NCBI RefSeq assembly: GCF_029227915.1 | Contig: NC_079877.1 | Span: forward strand, 620,001 to 684,000 | Direction: 5' to 3' | DNA from: Hydractinia symbiolongicarpus | Taxonomy: Eukaryota > Cnidaria > Hydrozoa > Anthoathecata > Hydractiniidae | Length of the DNA: 64,000 nt | In this document: positions 11,097 through 22,216 of the stretch, one piece after another | Layout: the number at the start of each line of letters is the position of its first letter | Position numbering within the stretch: position 1 is the first letter of the stretch | Program-made: the position numbers and the translations under genes | Notes under the pieces: generated by a model | The model's database searches: none | What the model was told of the DNA's origin: nothing | Seen by the model: only the letters and a program-made list of their open reading frames with translations

Positions 11097-12290
11097 GGCC
11101 CGTTTAGTCGAATGTATACAAAGAAAGTACCCAGGGAGTAAACTCATTTCCCGAACGATTTTTTGAATTATTTTTTCACCACTAAAACGCATGAGACTTG
11201 TAGTTTTCAAAAATGTTTTCATTTTTGATGAGACGCTCAATAAAGGACGTTTAATCGCCGGCAAACGAAAACCAGCGATTTCCCGTAAATCCAGGACTCG
11301 GCCCGTATAGTCAAAAGTATATAAAGAAAGTACTCAGGGAGTAAACTCATTTCCAGAACGATTTTTTAAATTATCTTTTCACCACTAAAACGCATGAGAC
11401 TTGTAGTTTTCAAAAATGTTTTCATTTTTCATGAGACGCTGAATGAAAGAGCCGCAAACGAAAACCCGCGATTTCCCGTAAATCCCGAGCTAGGCCCGTT
11501 TAGTCGAATGTATACAAAGAAAGTACCCAGGGAGTAAACTCATTTCCCGAACGATTTTTTAAATTATTTTTTCACCACTAAAACGCATGAGACTTGTAGT
11601 TTTTAAAAATTTTTTCATTTTTGAAGAGACGCTGATTAAAAAAAGGTTAATCGCCGGCAAACTAAAACCCGCGATTTCCCGTAAATCCCGGACTCGACCC
11701 GTATAGTCAAAAGTATACAAAGAAAGTACTCAGGGAGTAAACTCATTTCCAGAACGATTTTGTAAATTATCTTCACCACTAAAACGCATGAGACTTGTAG
11801 TTTTTAAAAAATTTTTCATTTTTGAAGAGACGCTGATTAAAAAAAGGTTAATCGCCGGCAAACGAAAACCAGCGATTTCCCGTAAATCCAGGACTCGGCC
11901 CGTATAGTCAAAAGTATACAAAGAAAGTACTCAGGGAGTAAACTCATTTCCAGAACGATTTTGTAAATTATCTTCACCACTAAAACGCATGAGACTTGTA
12001 GTTTTCAAAAATGTTTTCATTTTTGATGAGACGCTCAATAAAGGACGTTTAATCGCCGGCAAACGAAAACCAGCGATTTCCCGTAAATCCAGGACTCGGC
12101 CCGTATAGTCAAAAGTATATAAAGAAAGTACTCAGGGAGTAAACTCATTTCCAGAACGATTTTTTAAATTATCTTTTCACCACTAAAACGCATGAGACTT
12201 GTAGTTTTCAAAAATGTTTTCATTTTTCATGAGACGCTGAATGAAAGAGCCGCAAACGAAAACCCGCGATTTCCCGTAAATCCCGAGCTA

Positions 12291-12697
12291 GGCCCGTTTA
12301 GTCGAATGTATACAAAGAAAGTACCCAGGGAGTAAACTCATTTCCCGAACGATTTTTTAAATTATTTTTTCACCACTAAAACGCATGAGACTTGTAGTTT
12401 TTAAAAATTTTTTCATTTTTGAAGAGACGCTGATTAAAAAAAGGTTAATCGCCGGCAAACTAAAACCCGCGATTTCCCGTAAATCCCGGACTCGACCCGT
12501 ATAGTCGAAAGTATACAAAGAAAGTACCCTGCGAGTAAACTCATTTCCCGAACGATTTTTTAAATTATGTTTTCACCACCAAAAAGGGATGAGACTTGTA
12601 GTTTTCAAAAATGTTTTCATTTTTCATGAGACGCTGAATGAAAGAGGTTTAATCGCCGGCAAACGAAAACCCGCGATTTCCCGTAAATCCCGAGCTA
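12291..12697 (+). repeat. 407-bp dimer, fourth copy
   Basis: It lies 2198 bp after the third copy: eleven units minus 35 bp. Three 10-bp losses, three 2-bp losses and one 1-bp gain between them explain this exactly. A half copy, the first monomer only, also occurs at 11493-11695. Confidence 0.9.
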
Positions 12698-13189
12698 GGC
12701 CCGTTTAGTCGAATGTATACAAAGAAAGTACCCAGGGAGTAAACTCATTTCCAGAACGATTTTTTAAATTATCTTTTCACCACTAAAACGCATGAGACTT
12801 GTAGTTTTCAAAAATGTTTTCATTTTTGATGAGACGCTGAATAAAAGAAGTTTAATCGCCGGCAAACGAAAACCAGCGATTGCCCGTAAATCCAGGACTC
12901 GGCCCGTATAGTCAAAAGTATACAAAGAAAGTACTCAGGGAGTAAACTCATTTCCAGAACGATTTTTTAAATTATCTTTTCACCACTAAAACGCATGAGA
13001 CTTGTAGTTTTCAAAAATGTTTTCATTTTTGATGAGACGCTGAATAAAAGACGTTTAATCGCCGGCAAACGAAAACCAGCGATTTCCCGTAAATCCAGGA
13101 CTCGGCCCGTATAGTCAAAAGTATACAAAGAAAGTACTCAGGGAGTAAACTCATTTCCAGAACGATTTTGTAAATTATCTTCACCACTA

Positions 13190-16100
13190 AAACGCATGAG
13201 ACTTGTAGTTTTCAAAAATGTTTTCATTTTTCATGAGACGCTGAATGAAAGAGCCGCAAACGAAAACCCGCGATTTCCCGTAAATCCCGAGGTAGGCCCG
13301 TTTAGTCGAATGTATACAAAGAAAGTACCCAGGGAGTAAACTCATTTCCCGAACGATTTTTTGAATTATTTTTTCACCACTAAAACGCATGAGACTTGTA
13401 GTTTTTAAAAATTTTTTCATTTTTGAGGAGACGCTGAATAAAAAAAGGTTAATCGCCGGCAAACTAAAACCTGCGATTTCCCGTAAATCCCGGACTCGGC
13501 CCGTATAGTCGAAAGTATACAAAGAAAGTACCCTGCGAGTAAACTCATTTCCAGAACGATTTTTTAAATTACCTTTTCACCACTAAAACACATGAGACTT
13601 GTAGTTCTCAAAAATGTTTTCATTTTTGATGAGACGCTGAATAAAAGAAGTTTAATCGCCGGCAAACGAAAACCCGCGAATTCCCGTAAATCTCGGACTC
13701 GGCCCGTATAGCCAAAAGTATACAAAGAAAGTATCCAGGAAGTAAACTCATTTCCCGAACGATTTTTTAAATGATGTTTTCACCACTAAAACGCATGAGA
13801 CTTGTAGTTTTCAAAAATGTTTTCATTTTTGATGAGACGCTGAATAAAAGAAGTTTAATCGCCGGCAAACGAAAACCCGCGAATTCCTGTAAATCCCGGA
13901 CTCGGTCCGTATAGTCAAAAGTATACAAAGAAAATACCCAGGGAGTAAACTCATTTCCAGAACGATTTTTTAAATTATCTTTTCACCACTAAAACGCATG
14001 AGACTCGTAGTTTTCAAAAATGTTTTCATTTTTGATGAGACGCGGAATAAAAGAACTTTAATCGCTGGCAAACGAAAACCCGCGATTTCCCGTAAATCCC
14101 GGACTCAGCCCGTATAGTCAAAAGTATACAAAGAAACTACCCAGGAAGTAAACTCATTTCCCGAACGATTTTTTAAATTATTTTTTCAACAATAAAACGC
14201 ATAAGACTTGTAGTTTTCAAAAATGTTTTCATTTTTGATGAGACGCGGAATAAAAGAACTTTAATGGCTGGCAAACGAAAACCCGCGATTTCCCGTAAAT
14301 CCCGGGCTTGGCCCGTATAGTCGAATATATACAAAGAAAGTACCCTGTGAGTAAACTCATTTCCAGAACGTTTTTTTAAATTATCTTTTCATCACTAAAA
14401 CGCATGAGACTCGTAATTTTCAAAAATGTTTTCATTTTTGATGAGACGCTGAATGAAAGAGGTTTAATCGCCGGCAAACGAAAACCCGCGAATTCCCGTA
14501 AATCCCGGACTCGGCCCGTATAGCCAAAGGTATACAAAGAAAGTACCCAGGGAGTAAACTCATTTCCAGAACGATTTTTTAAATTATTTTTTCAACACTA
14601 AAACGTATGAGACTTGTATTTTTTAAAAATGTTTTTATTTTTGATGAGACGCCGAATAAAAGAAGTTTATTCGCCGGCAAACGAAAACCCGCGATTTCCC
14701 GTAAATCTCGGACTCGGCCCGTATAGTCAAAAGTATATAGAGATAGTACCCAGGAAGTAAACTCATTTACCGAACGATTTTTTAAATTATTTTTTCAACA
14801 ATAAAACGCATAAGACTTGTAGTTTTCAAAAATGTTTTCATTTTTGATGAGACGCTGAATAAAAGACGTTTAATCGCCGGCAAACGAAAACCAGCGATTT
14901 CCCGTAAATCTCGGACTCGGCCCGTATAGTCAAAAGTATATAGAGATAGTACCCAGGAAGTAAACTCATTTCCCGAACGATTTTTTAAATTATTTTTTCA
15001 ACAATAAAACGCATAAGACTTGTAGTTTTCAAAAATGTTTTCATTTTTGATGAGACGCTGAATAAAAGACGTTTAATCGCCGGCAAACGAAAACCAGCGA
15101 TTTCCCGTAAATCCAGGACTCGGCCCGTATAGTCAAAAGTATACAAAGAAAGTACTCAGGGAGTAAACTCATTTCCAGAACGATTTTTTAAATTATCTTT
15201 TCACCACTAAAACGCATGAGACTTGTAGTTTTCAAAAATGTTTTCATTTTTGATGAGACGCTGAATAAAAGACGTTTAATCGCCGGCAAACGAAAACCAG
15301 CGATTTCCCGTAAATCCAGGACTCGGCCCGTATAGTCAAAAGTATACAAAGAAAGTACTCAGGGAGAAAACTCATTTCCAGAACGATTTTTTAAATTATC
15401 TTTTCACCACTAAAACGCATGAGACTTGTAGTTTTCAAAAATGTTTTCATTTTTGATGAGACGCAGAATAAAAGAAGTTTAATCGCCGGCAAACGAAAAC
15501 CCGCGAATTCCTGTAAATCCCGGACTCGGTCCGTATAGTCAAAAGTATACAAAGAAAATACCCAGGGAGTAAACTCATTTCCAGAACGATTTTTTAAATT
15601 ATCTTTTCACCACTAAAACGCATGAGACTCGTAGTTTTCAGAAATGTTTTCATTTTTGATGAGACGCGGAATAAAAGAACTTTAATCGCTGGTAAACGAA
15701 AACCCGCGATTTCCCGTAAATCCCGGACTCAGCCCGTATAGTCAAAAGTGTACAAAGAAACTACCCAGGGAGTAAACTCATTTTCCGAACGATTTTTTAA
15801 ATTATTTTTTCAACAATAAAACGCATAAGACTTGTAGTTTTCAAAAATGTTTTCATTTTTGATGAGACGCTGAATGAAAGAGGTTTAATCGCCGGCAAAC
15901 GAAAACCCGCGAATTCCCGTAAATCCCGGACTCGGCCCGTATAGTCAAAAGTATATAGAGATAGTAAACAGGAAGTAAACTCATTTCCAGAACGATTTTT
16001 TAAATTATCTTTTCACCACTAAAACGCATAAGACTTGTAGTTTTCAAAAATGTTTTCATTTTTGATGAGACGCTGAATAAAAGACGTTTAATCGCCGGCA

Positions 16101-16266
16101 AACGAAAACCAGCGATTTCCCGTAAATCCAGGACTCGGCCTGTATAGTCAAAAGTATGCAAAGAAAGTACTCAGGGAGTAAACTCATTTCCAGAACGATT
16201 TTTTAAATTATCTTTTCACCACTAAAACGCATGAGACTTGTAGTTTTCAAAAATGTTTTCATTTTT
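13190..16266 (+). repeat. 15-monomer HOR, copy 1 (offset 3035 bp)
   Basis: The sequence matches 16225-19301 at a constant offset of 3035 bp (15 units minus one 10-bp loss). By eye I find only about eight differences. Examples are GAGGTAGG against GAGCTAGG near 13292, CCCAGGAAG against CCCAGGGAG near 14143, CATTTACCG against CATTTCCCG near 14767, GGGAGAAAAC against GGGAGTAAAC near 15366, and CTGGTAAACG against CTGGCAAACG near 15691. Identity is therefore above 99%. The right end of the copy is at 16267, where this copy has TTTTTCATGAG and the other TTTTTGATGAG. Confidence 0.9.
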
Positions 16267-19200
16267 CATGAGACGCTGAATGAAAGAGCCGCAAACGAAA
16301 ACCCGCGATTTCCCGTAAATCCCGAGCTAGGCCCGTTTAGTCGAATGTATACAAAGAAAGTACCCAGGGAGTAAACTCATTTCCCGAACGATTTTTTGAA
16401 TTATTTTTTCACCACTAAAACGCATGAGACTTGTAGTTTTTAAAAATTTTTTCATTTTTGAGGAGACGCTGAATAAAAAAAGGTTAATCGCCGGCAAACT
16501 AAAACCTGCGATTTCCCGTAAATCCCGGACTCGGCCCGTATAGTCGAAAGTATACAAAGAAAGTACCCTGCGAGTAAACTCATTTCCAGAACGATTTTTT
16601 AAATTACCTTTTCACCACTAAAACACATGAGACTTGTAGTTCTCAAAAATGTTTTCATTTTTGATGAGACGCTGAATAAAAGAAGTTTAATCGCCGGCAA
16701 ACGAAAACCCGCGAATTCCCGTAAATCTCGGACTCGGCCCGTATAGCCAAAAGTATACAAAGAAAGTATCCAGGAAGTAAACTCATTTCCCGAACGATTT
16801 TTTAAATGATGTTTTCACCACTAAAACGCATGAGACTTGTAGTTTTCAAAAATGTTTTCATTTTTGATGAGACGCTGAATAAAAGAAGTTTAATCGCCGG
16901 CAAACGAAAACCCGCGAATTCCTGTAAATCCCGGACTCGGTCCGTATAGTCAAAAGTATACAAAGAAAATACCCAGGGAGTAAACTCATTTCCAGAACGA
17001 TTTTTTAAATTATCTTTTCACCACTAAAACGCATGAGACTCGTAGTTTTCAAAAATGTTTTCATTTTTGATGAGACGCGGAATAAAAGAACTTTAATCGC
17101 TGGCAAACGAAAACCCGCGATTTCCCGTAAATCCCGGACTCAGCCCGTATAGTCAAAAGTATACAAAGAAACTACCCAGGGAGTAAACTCATTTCCCGAA
17201 CGATTTTTTAAATTATTTTTTCAACAATAAAACGCATAAGACTTGTAGTTTTCAAAAATGTTTTCATTTTTGATGAGACGCGGAATAAAAGAACTTTAAT
17301 GGCTGGCAAACGAAAACCCGCGATTTCCCGTAAATCCCGGGCTTGGCCCGTATAGTCGAATATATACAAAGAAAGTACCCTGTGAGTAAACTCATTTCCA
17401 GAACGTTTTTTTAAATTATCTTTTCATCACTAAAACGCATGAGACTCGTAATTTTCAAAAATGTTTTCATTTTTGATGAGACGCTGAATGAAAGAGGTTT
17501 AATCGCCGGCAAACGAAAACCCGCGAATTCCCGTAAATCCCGGACTCGGCCCGTATAGCCAAAGGTATACAAAGAAAGTACCCAGGGAGTAAACTCATTT
17601 CCCGAACGATTTTTTAAATTATTTTTTCAACACTAAAACGTATGAGACTTGTATTTTTTAAAAATGTTTTTATTTTTGATGAGACGCCGAATAAAAGAAG
17701 TTTATTCGCCGGCAAACGAAAACCCGCGATTTCCCGTAAATCTCGGACTCGGCCCGTATAGTCAAAAGTATATAGAGATAGTACCCAGGAAGTAAACTCA
17801 TTTCCCGAACGATTTTTTAAATTATTTTTTCAACAATAAAACGCATAAGACTTGTAGTTTTCAAAAATGTTTTCATTTTTGATGAGACGCTGAATAAAAG
17901 ACGTTTAATCGCCGGCAAACGAAAACCAGCGATTTCCCGTAAATCTCGGACTCGGCCCGTATAGTCAAAAGTATATAGAGATAGTACCCAGGAAGTAAAC
18001 TCATTTCCCGAACGATTTTTTAAATTATTTTTTCAACAATAAAACGCATAAGACTTGTAGTTTTCAAAAATGTTTTCATTTTTGATGAGACGCTGAATAA
18101 AAGACGTTTAATCGCCGGCAAACGAAAACCAGCGATTTCCCGTAAATCCAGGACTCGGCCCGTATAGTCAAAAGTATACAAAGAAAGTACTCAGGGAGTA
18201 AACTCATTTCCAGAACGATTTTTTAAATTATCTTTTCACCACTAAAACGCATGAGACTTGTAGTTTTCAAAAATGTTTTCATTTTTGATGAGACGCTGAA
18301 TAAAAGACGTTTAATCGCCGGCAAACGAAAACCAGCGATTTCCCGTAAATCCAGGACTCGGCCCGTATAGTTAAAAGTATACAAAGAAAGTACTCAGGGA
18401 GTAAACTCATTTCCAGAACGATTTTTTAAATTATCTTTTCACCACTAAAACGCATGAGACTTGTAGTTTTCAAAAATGTTTTCATTTTTGATGAGACGCA
18501 GAATAAAAGAAGTTTAATCGCCGGCAAACGAAAACCCGCGAATTCCTGTAAATCCCGGACTCGGTCCGTATAGTCAAAAGTATACAAAGAAAATACCCAG
18601 GGAGTAAACTCATTTCCAGAACGATTTTTTAAATTATCTTTTCACCACTAAAACGCATGAGACTCGTAGTTTTCAGAAATGTTTTCATTTTTGATGAGAC
18701 GCGGAATAAAAGAACTTTAATCGCTGGCAAACGAAAACCCGCGATTTCCCGTAAATCCCGGACTCAGCCCGTATAGTCAAAAGTGTACAAAGAAACTACC
18801 CAGGGAGTAAACTCATTTTCCGAACGATTTTTTAAATTATTTTTTCAACAATAAAACGCATAAGACTTGTAGTTTTCAAAAATGTTTTCATTTTTGATGA
18901 GACGCTGAATGAAAGAGGTTTAATCGCCGGCAAACGAAAACCCGCGAATTCCCGTAAATCCCGGACTCGGCCCGTATAGTCAAAAGTATATAGAGATAGT
19001 AAACAGGAAGTAAACTCATTTCCAGAACGATTTTTTAAATTATCTTTTCACCACTAAAACGCATAAGACTTGTAGTTTTCAAAAATGTTTTCATTTTTGA
19101 TGAGACGCTGAATAAAAGACGTTTAATCGCCGGCAAACGAAAACCAGCGATTTCCCGTAAATCCAGGACTCGGCCTGTATAGTCAAAAGTATGCAAAGAA

Positions 19201-19301
19201 AGTACTCAGGGAGTAAACTCATTTCCAGAACGATTTTTTAAATTATCTTTTCACCACTAAAACGCATGAGACTTGTAGTTTTCAAAAATGTTTTCATTTT
19301 T
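16225..19301 (+). repeat. 15-monomer HOR, copy 2
   Basis: This is the tandem partner of 13190-16266. The two homologous segments overlap by about 40 bp around 16225-16266, the pattern left by unequal crossover within a shared monomer. Private changes in this copy include TATAGTTAAAAG near 18370. The short open frame on the minus strand at 16327-16557 matches the one at 13187-13522 only because the DNA was duplicated. Confidence 0.9.
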
Positions 19302-19577
19302 GATGAGACGCTGAATAAAAGACGTTTAATCGCCGGCAAACGAAAACCAGCGATTTCCCGTAAATCCAGGACTCGGCCCGTATAGTCAAAAGTATACAAA
19401 GAAAGTACTCAGGGAGTAAACTCATTTCCAGAACGATTTTTTAAATTATCTTTTCACCACTAAAACGCATGAGACTTGTAGTTTTCAAAAATTTTTTCAT
19501 TTTTGATGAGACGCTGAATAAAAGAAGTTTAATCGCCGGCAAACGAAAACCCGCGATTTCCCGTAAATCCCGGGCTT

Positions 19578-20592
19578 GGCCTGTATAGTCGAATATATAC
19601 AAAGAAAGTACCCTGTGAGTAAACTCATTTCCAGAACGATTTTTTAAATTATCTTTTCATCACTAAAACGCATGAGACTCGTAATTTTCAAAAATGTTTT
19701 CATTTTTGATGAGACGCTGAATGAAAGAGGTTTAATCGCCGGCGAACGAAAACCCGCGAATTCCCGTAAATCCCGGACTCGGCCCGTATAGCCAAAGGTA
19801 TACAAAGAAAGTACCCAGGGAGTAAACTCATTTCCCGAACGATTTTTTAAATTATTTTTTCAACACTAAAACGTATGAGACTTGTATTTTTTAAAAATGT
19901 TTTTATTTTTGATGAGACGCCGAATAAAAGAAGTTTATTCGCCGGCAAACGAAAACCCGCGATTTCCCGTAAATCTCGGACTCGGCCCGTATAGTCAAAA
20001 GTATATAGAGATAGTACCCAGGAAGTAAACTCATTTCCAGAACGATTTTTTAAATTATCTTTTCACCACTAAAACGCATGAGACTTGTAGTTTTCAAAAA
20101 TGTTTTCATTTTTGATGAGACGCTGAATAAAAGAAGTTTAATCGCCGGCAAACGAAAACCAGCGATTTCCCGTAAATCCAGGACTTGGCCTGTATAGTCA
20201 AAAGTATACAAAGAAAGTACTCAGGGAGTAAACTCATTTCCAGAACGATTTTTTATATAATCTTTTCACCACTAAAACGCATGAGACTTGTAGTTTTCAA
20301 AAATGTTTTCATTTTTGATGAGACGCTGAATAAAAGACGTTTAATCGCCGGCAAACGAAAACCAGCGATTTCCCGTAAATCCAGGACTCGGCCCGTATAG
20401 TCAAAAGTATACAAAGAAAGTACTCAGGGAGTAAACTCATTTCCAGAACGATTTTTTAAATTATCTTTTCACCACTAAAACGCATGAGACTTGTAGTTTT
20501 CAAAAATTTTTTCATTTTTGATGAGACCCTGAATAAAAGAAGTTTAATCGCCGGCAAACGAAAACCCGCGATTTCCCGTAAATCCCGGGCTT
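19578..20592 (+). repeat. 5-monomer unit (1015 bp), copy 1
   Basis: It starts with GGCTTGGCCTGTATAGTC and TATATAC. Its third monomer has ACGTATGAGACTTGTATTTTT and GACGCCGAATAAAAG. That rare monomer appears at 14606, 17641, 19874 and 20889, spaced 3035, 2233 and 1015 bp, that is 15 (less 10 bp), 11 and 5 units. One A/T change, TTTTTATATAATC, occurs near 20252. Confidence 0.8.
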
Positions 20593-21607
20593 GGCCCGTA
20601 TAGTCGAATATATACAAAGAAAGTACCCTGTGAGTAAACTCATTTCCAGAACGATTTTTTAAATTATCTTTTCACCACTAAAACGCATGAGACTCGTAAT
20701 TTTCAAAAATGTTTTCATTTTTGATGAGACGCTGAATGAAAGAGGTTTAATCGCCGGCAAACGAAAACCCGCGAATTCCTGTAAATCCCGGACTCGGCCC
20801 GTATAGCCAAAGGTATACAAAGAAAGTACCCAGGGAGTAAACTCATTTCCCGAACGATTTTTTAAATTATTTTTTCAACACTAAAACGTATGAGACTTGT
20901 ATTTTTTAAAAATGTTTTTATTTTTGATGAGACGCCGAATAAAAGAAGTTTATTCGCCGGCAAACGAAAACCCGCGATTTCCCGTAAATCTCGGACTCGG
21001 CCCGTGTAGTCAAAAGTGTATAGAGATAGTACCCAGGAAGTAAACTCATTTCCCGAACGATTTTTTAAATTATTTTTTCACCACTAAAACGCATGAGACT
21101 TGTAGCTTTCAAAAATGTTTTCATTTTTGATGAGACGCTGAATAAAAAAAGTTTAATCGCCGGCAAACTAAAACCCGCGATTTCCCGTAAATCCTGGACT
21201 CGGCCCGTATAGTCGAAAGTATACAAAGAAAGTACCCTGGGAGTAAACTCATTTCCAGAACGATTTTTTAAATTATCTTTTCACCACTAAAACGCATGAG
21301 ACTTGTAGTTTTCAAAAATGTTTTCATTTTTGATGAGAGGCTGAATAAAAGAAGTTTAATCGCCGGCAAACGAAAACCCGCGAATTCCCGTAAATCTCGG
21401 ACTCGGCCCGTATAGCCAAAAGTATACAAAGAAAGTATCCAGGAAGTAAACTCATTTCCCGAACGATTTTTTAAATTATTTTTTCACCACTAAAACGCAT
21501 GTGACTTGTAGTTTTTAAAAATGTTTTCATTTTTGATGAGACGCTGAATAAAAGAAGTTTAATCGCCAGCAAACGAAAACCCGCGATTTCCCGTAAATCC
21601 CGGGCTT
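20593..21607 (+). repeat. 5-monomer unit (1015 bp), copy 2 and transition
   Basis: The first two monomers repeat copy 1 at an offset of 1015 bp. From about 21000 the order changes, with GTGTAGTC, GTGTATAGAG and GTAGCTTTC variants. The next landmark at 21608 again starts GGCTTGGCCCGTATAGTC with TATATAC, five units after 20593. Confidence 0.7.
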
Positions 21608-22216
21608 GGCCCGTATAGTCGAATATATACAAAGAAAGTACCCTGTGCGTAAACTCATTTCCATAACGATTTTTTAAATTATCTTTTCACCACTAAAACG
21701 CATGAGACTCGTAGTTTTCAAAAATGTTTTCATTTTTGATAAGACGCGGAATAAAAGAAGTTTAATCGCCGGCAAACGAAAACCCGCGATTTCCCGTAAA
21801 TCCCGGGCTTGGCCCGTATAGTCGAATATATACAAAGAAAGTACCCTGTGAGTAAACTCATTTCCATAACGATTTTTTAAATTATCTTTTCACCACTAAA
21901 ACGCATGAGACTCGTAGTTTTCAAAAATGTTTTCATTTTTGATGAGACGCGGAATAAAAGAAGTTTAATCGCTGGCAAACGAAAACCCGCGATTTCCCGT
22001 AAATCCCGGACTCGGCCCGTATAGTCAAAAGTATACAAAGAAACTACCCAGGGAGCAAACTCATTTCCCGAACGATTTTTTAAATTATTTTTTCACTACT
22101 AAAACGCATAAGACTTGTAGTTTTCAAAAATGTTTTCATTTTTGATGAGACGCTGAATAAAAGAAGTTTAATCGCCGGCAAACGAAAACCCGCGATTTCC
22201 CGTAAATCCCGGACTC
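21608..22216 (+). repeat. Ordinary monomers between HOR blocks
   Basis: Three full-length monomers lie here, two of them the TATATAC plus CCCTGTG type seen at the start of the window, with GACGCGGAATAAAAG. They share CATTTCCATAACG with monomers near 51 and 2275. No gene or insertion is visible. Confidence 0.8.

Larger units (their letters stand above)
10906..13190 (+). repeat. Recombined segment rich in deletion monomers
   Basis: This stretch mixes 191-, 193-, 201-, 203- and 204-bp monomers. The sequence ATTATCTTCACCAC appears near 10978, 11768, 11969 and 13176. A hybrid near 11700-11900 joins the front of a CTCAGGGAG monomer (with the 2-bp loss) to the back half of the GAAGAGACGCTGATTAAAAA monomer. 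The segment looks like repeated unequal exchange between modules already present further left. Confidence 0.75.

Noticed and set aside
13187-13522. Minus-strand open frame of 111 codons and its many relatives (for example 22542-22850, 24570-24878, 35763-36038, 44038-44346) as genes
   Set aside because: They are the same satellite stretch read again, cross monomer boundaries, end at differing places, and have no recognisable domain. Their similarity comes from DNA duplication.
20185-20400. Plus-strand open frames of 65-71 codons (also 28397-28594, 42291-42506, 59336-59551)
   Set aside because: They occur only where single-base changes happen to remove a stop in the repeat. There is no coding signature and no conservation as protein between copies.
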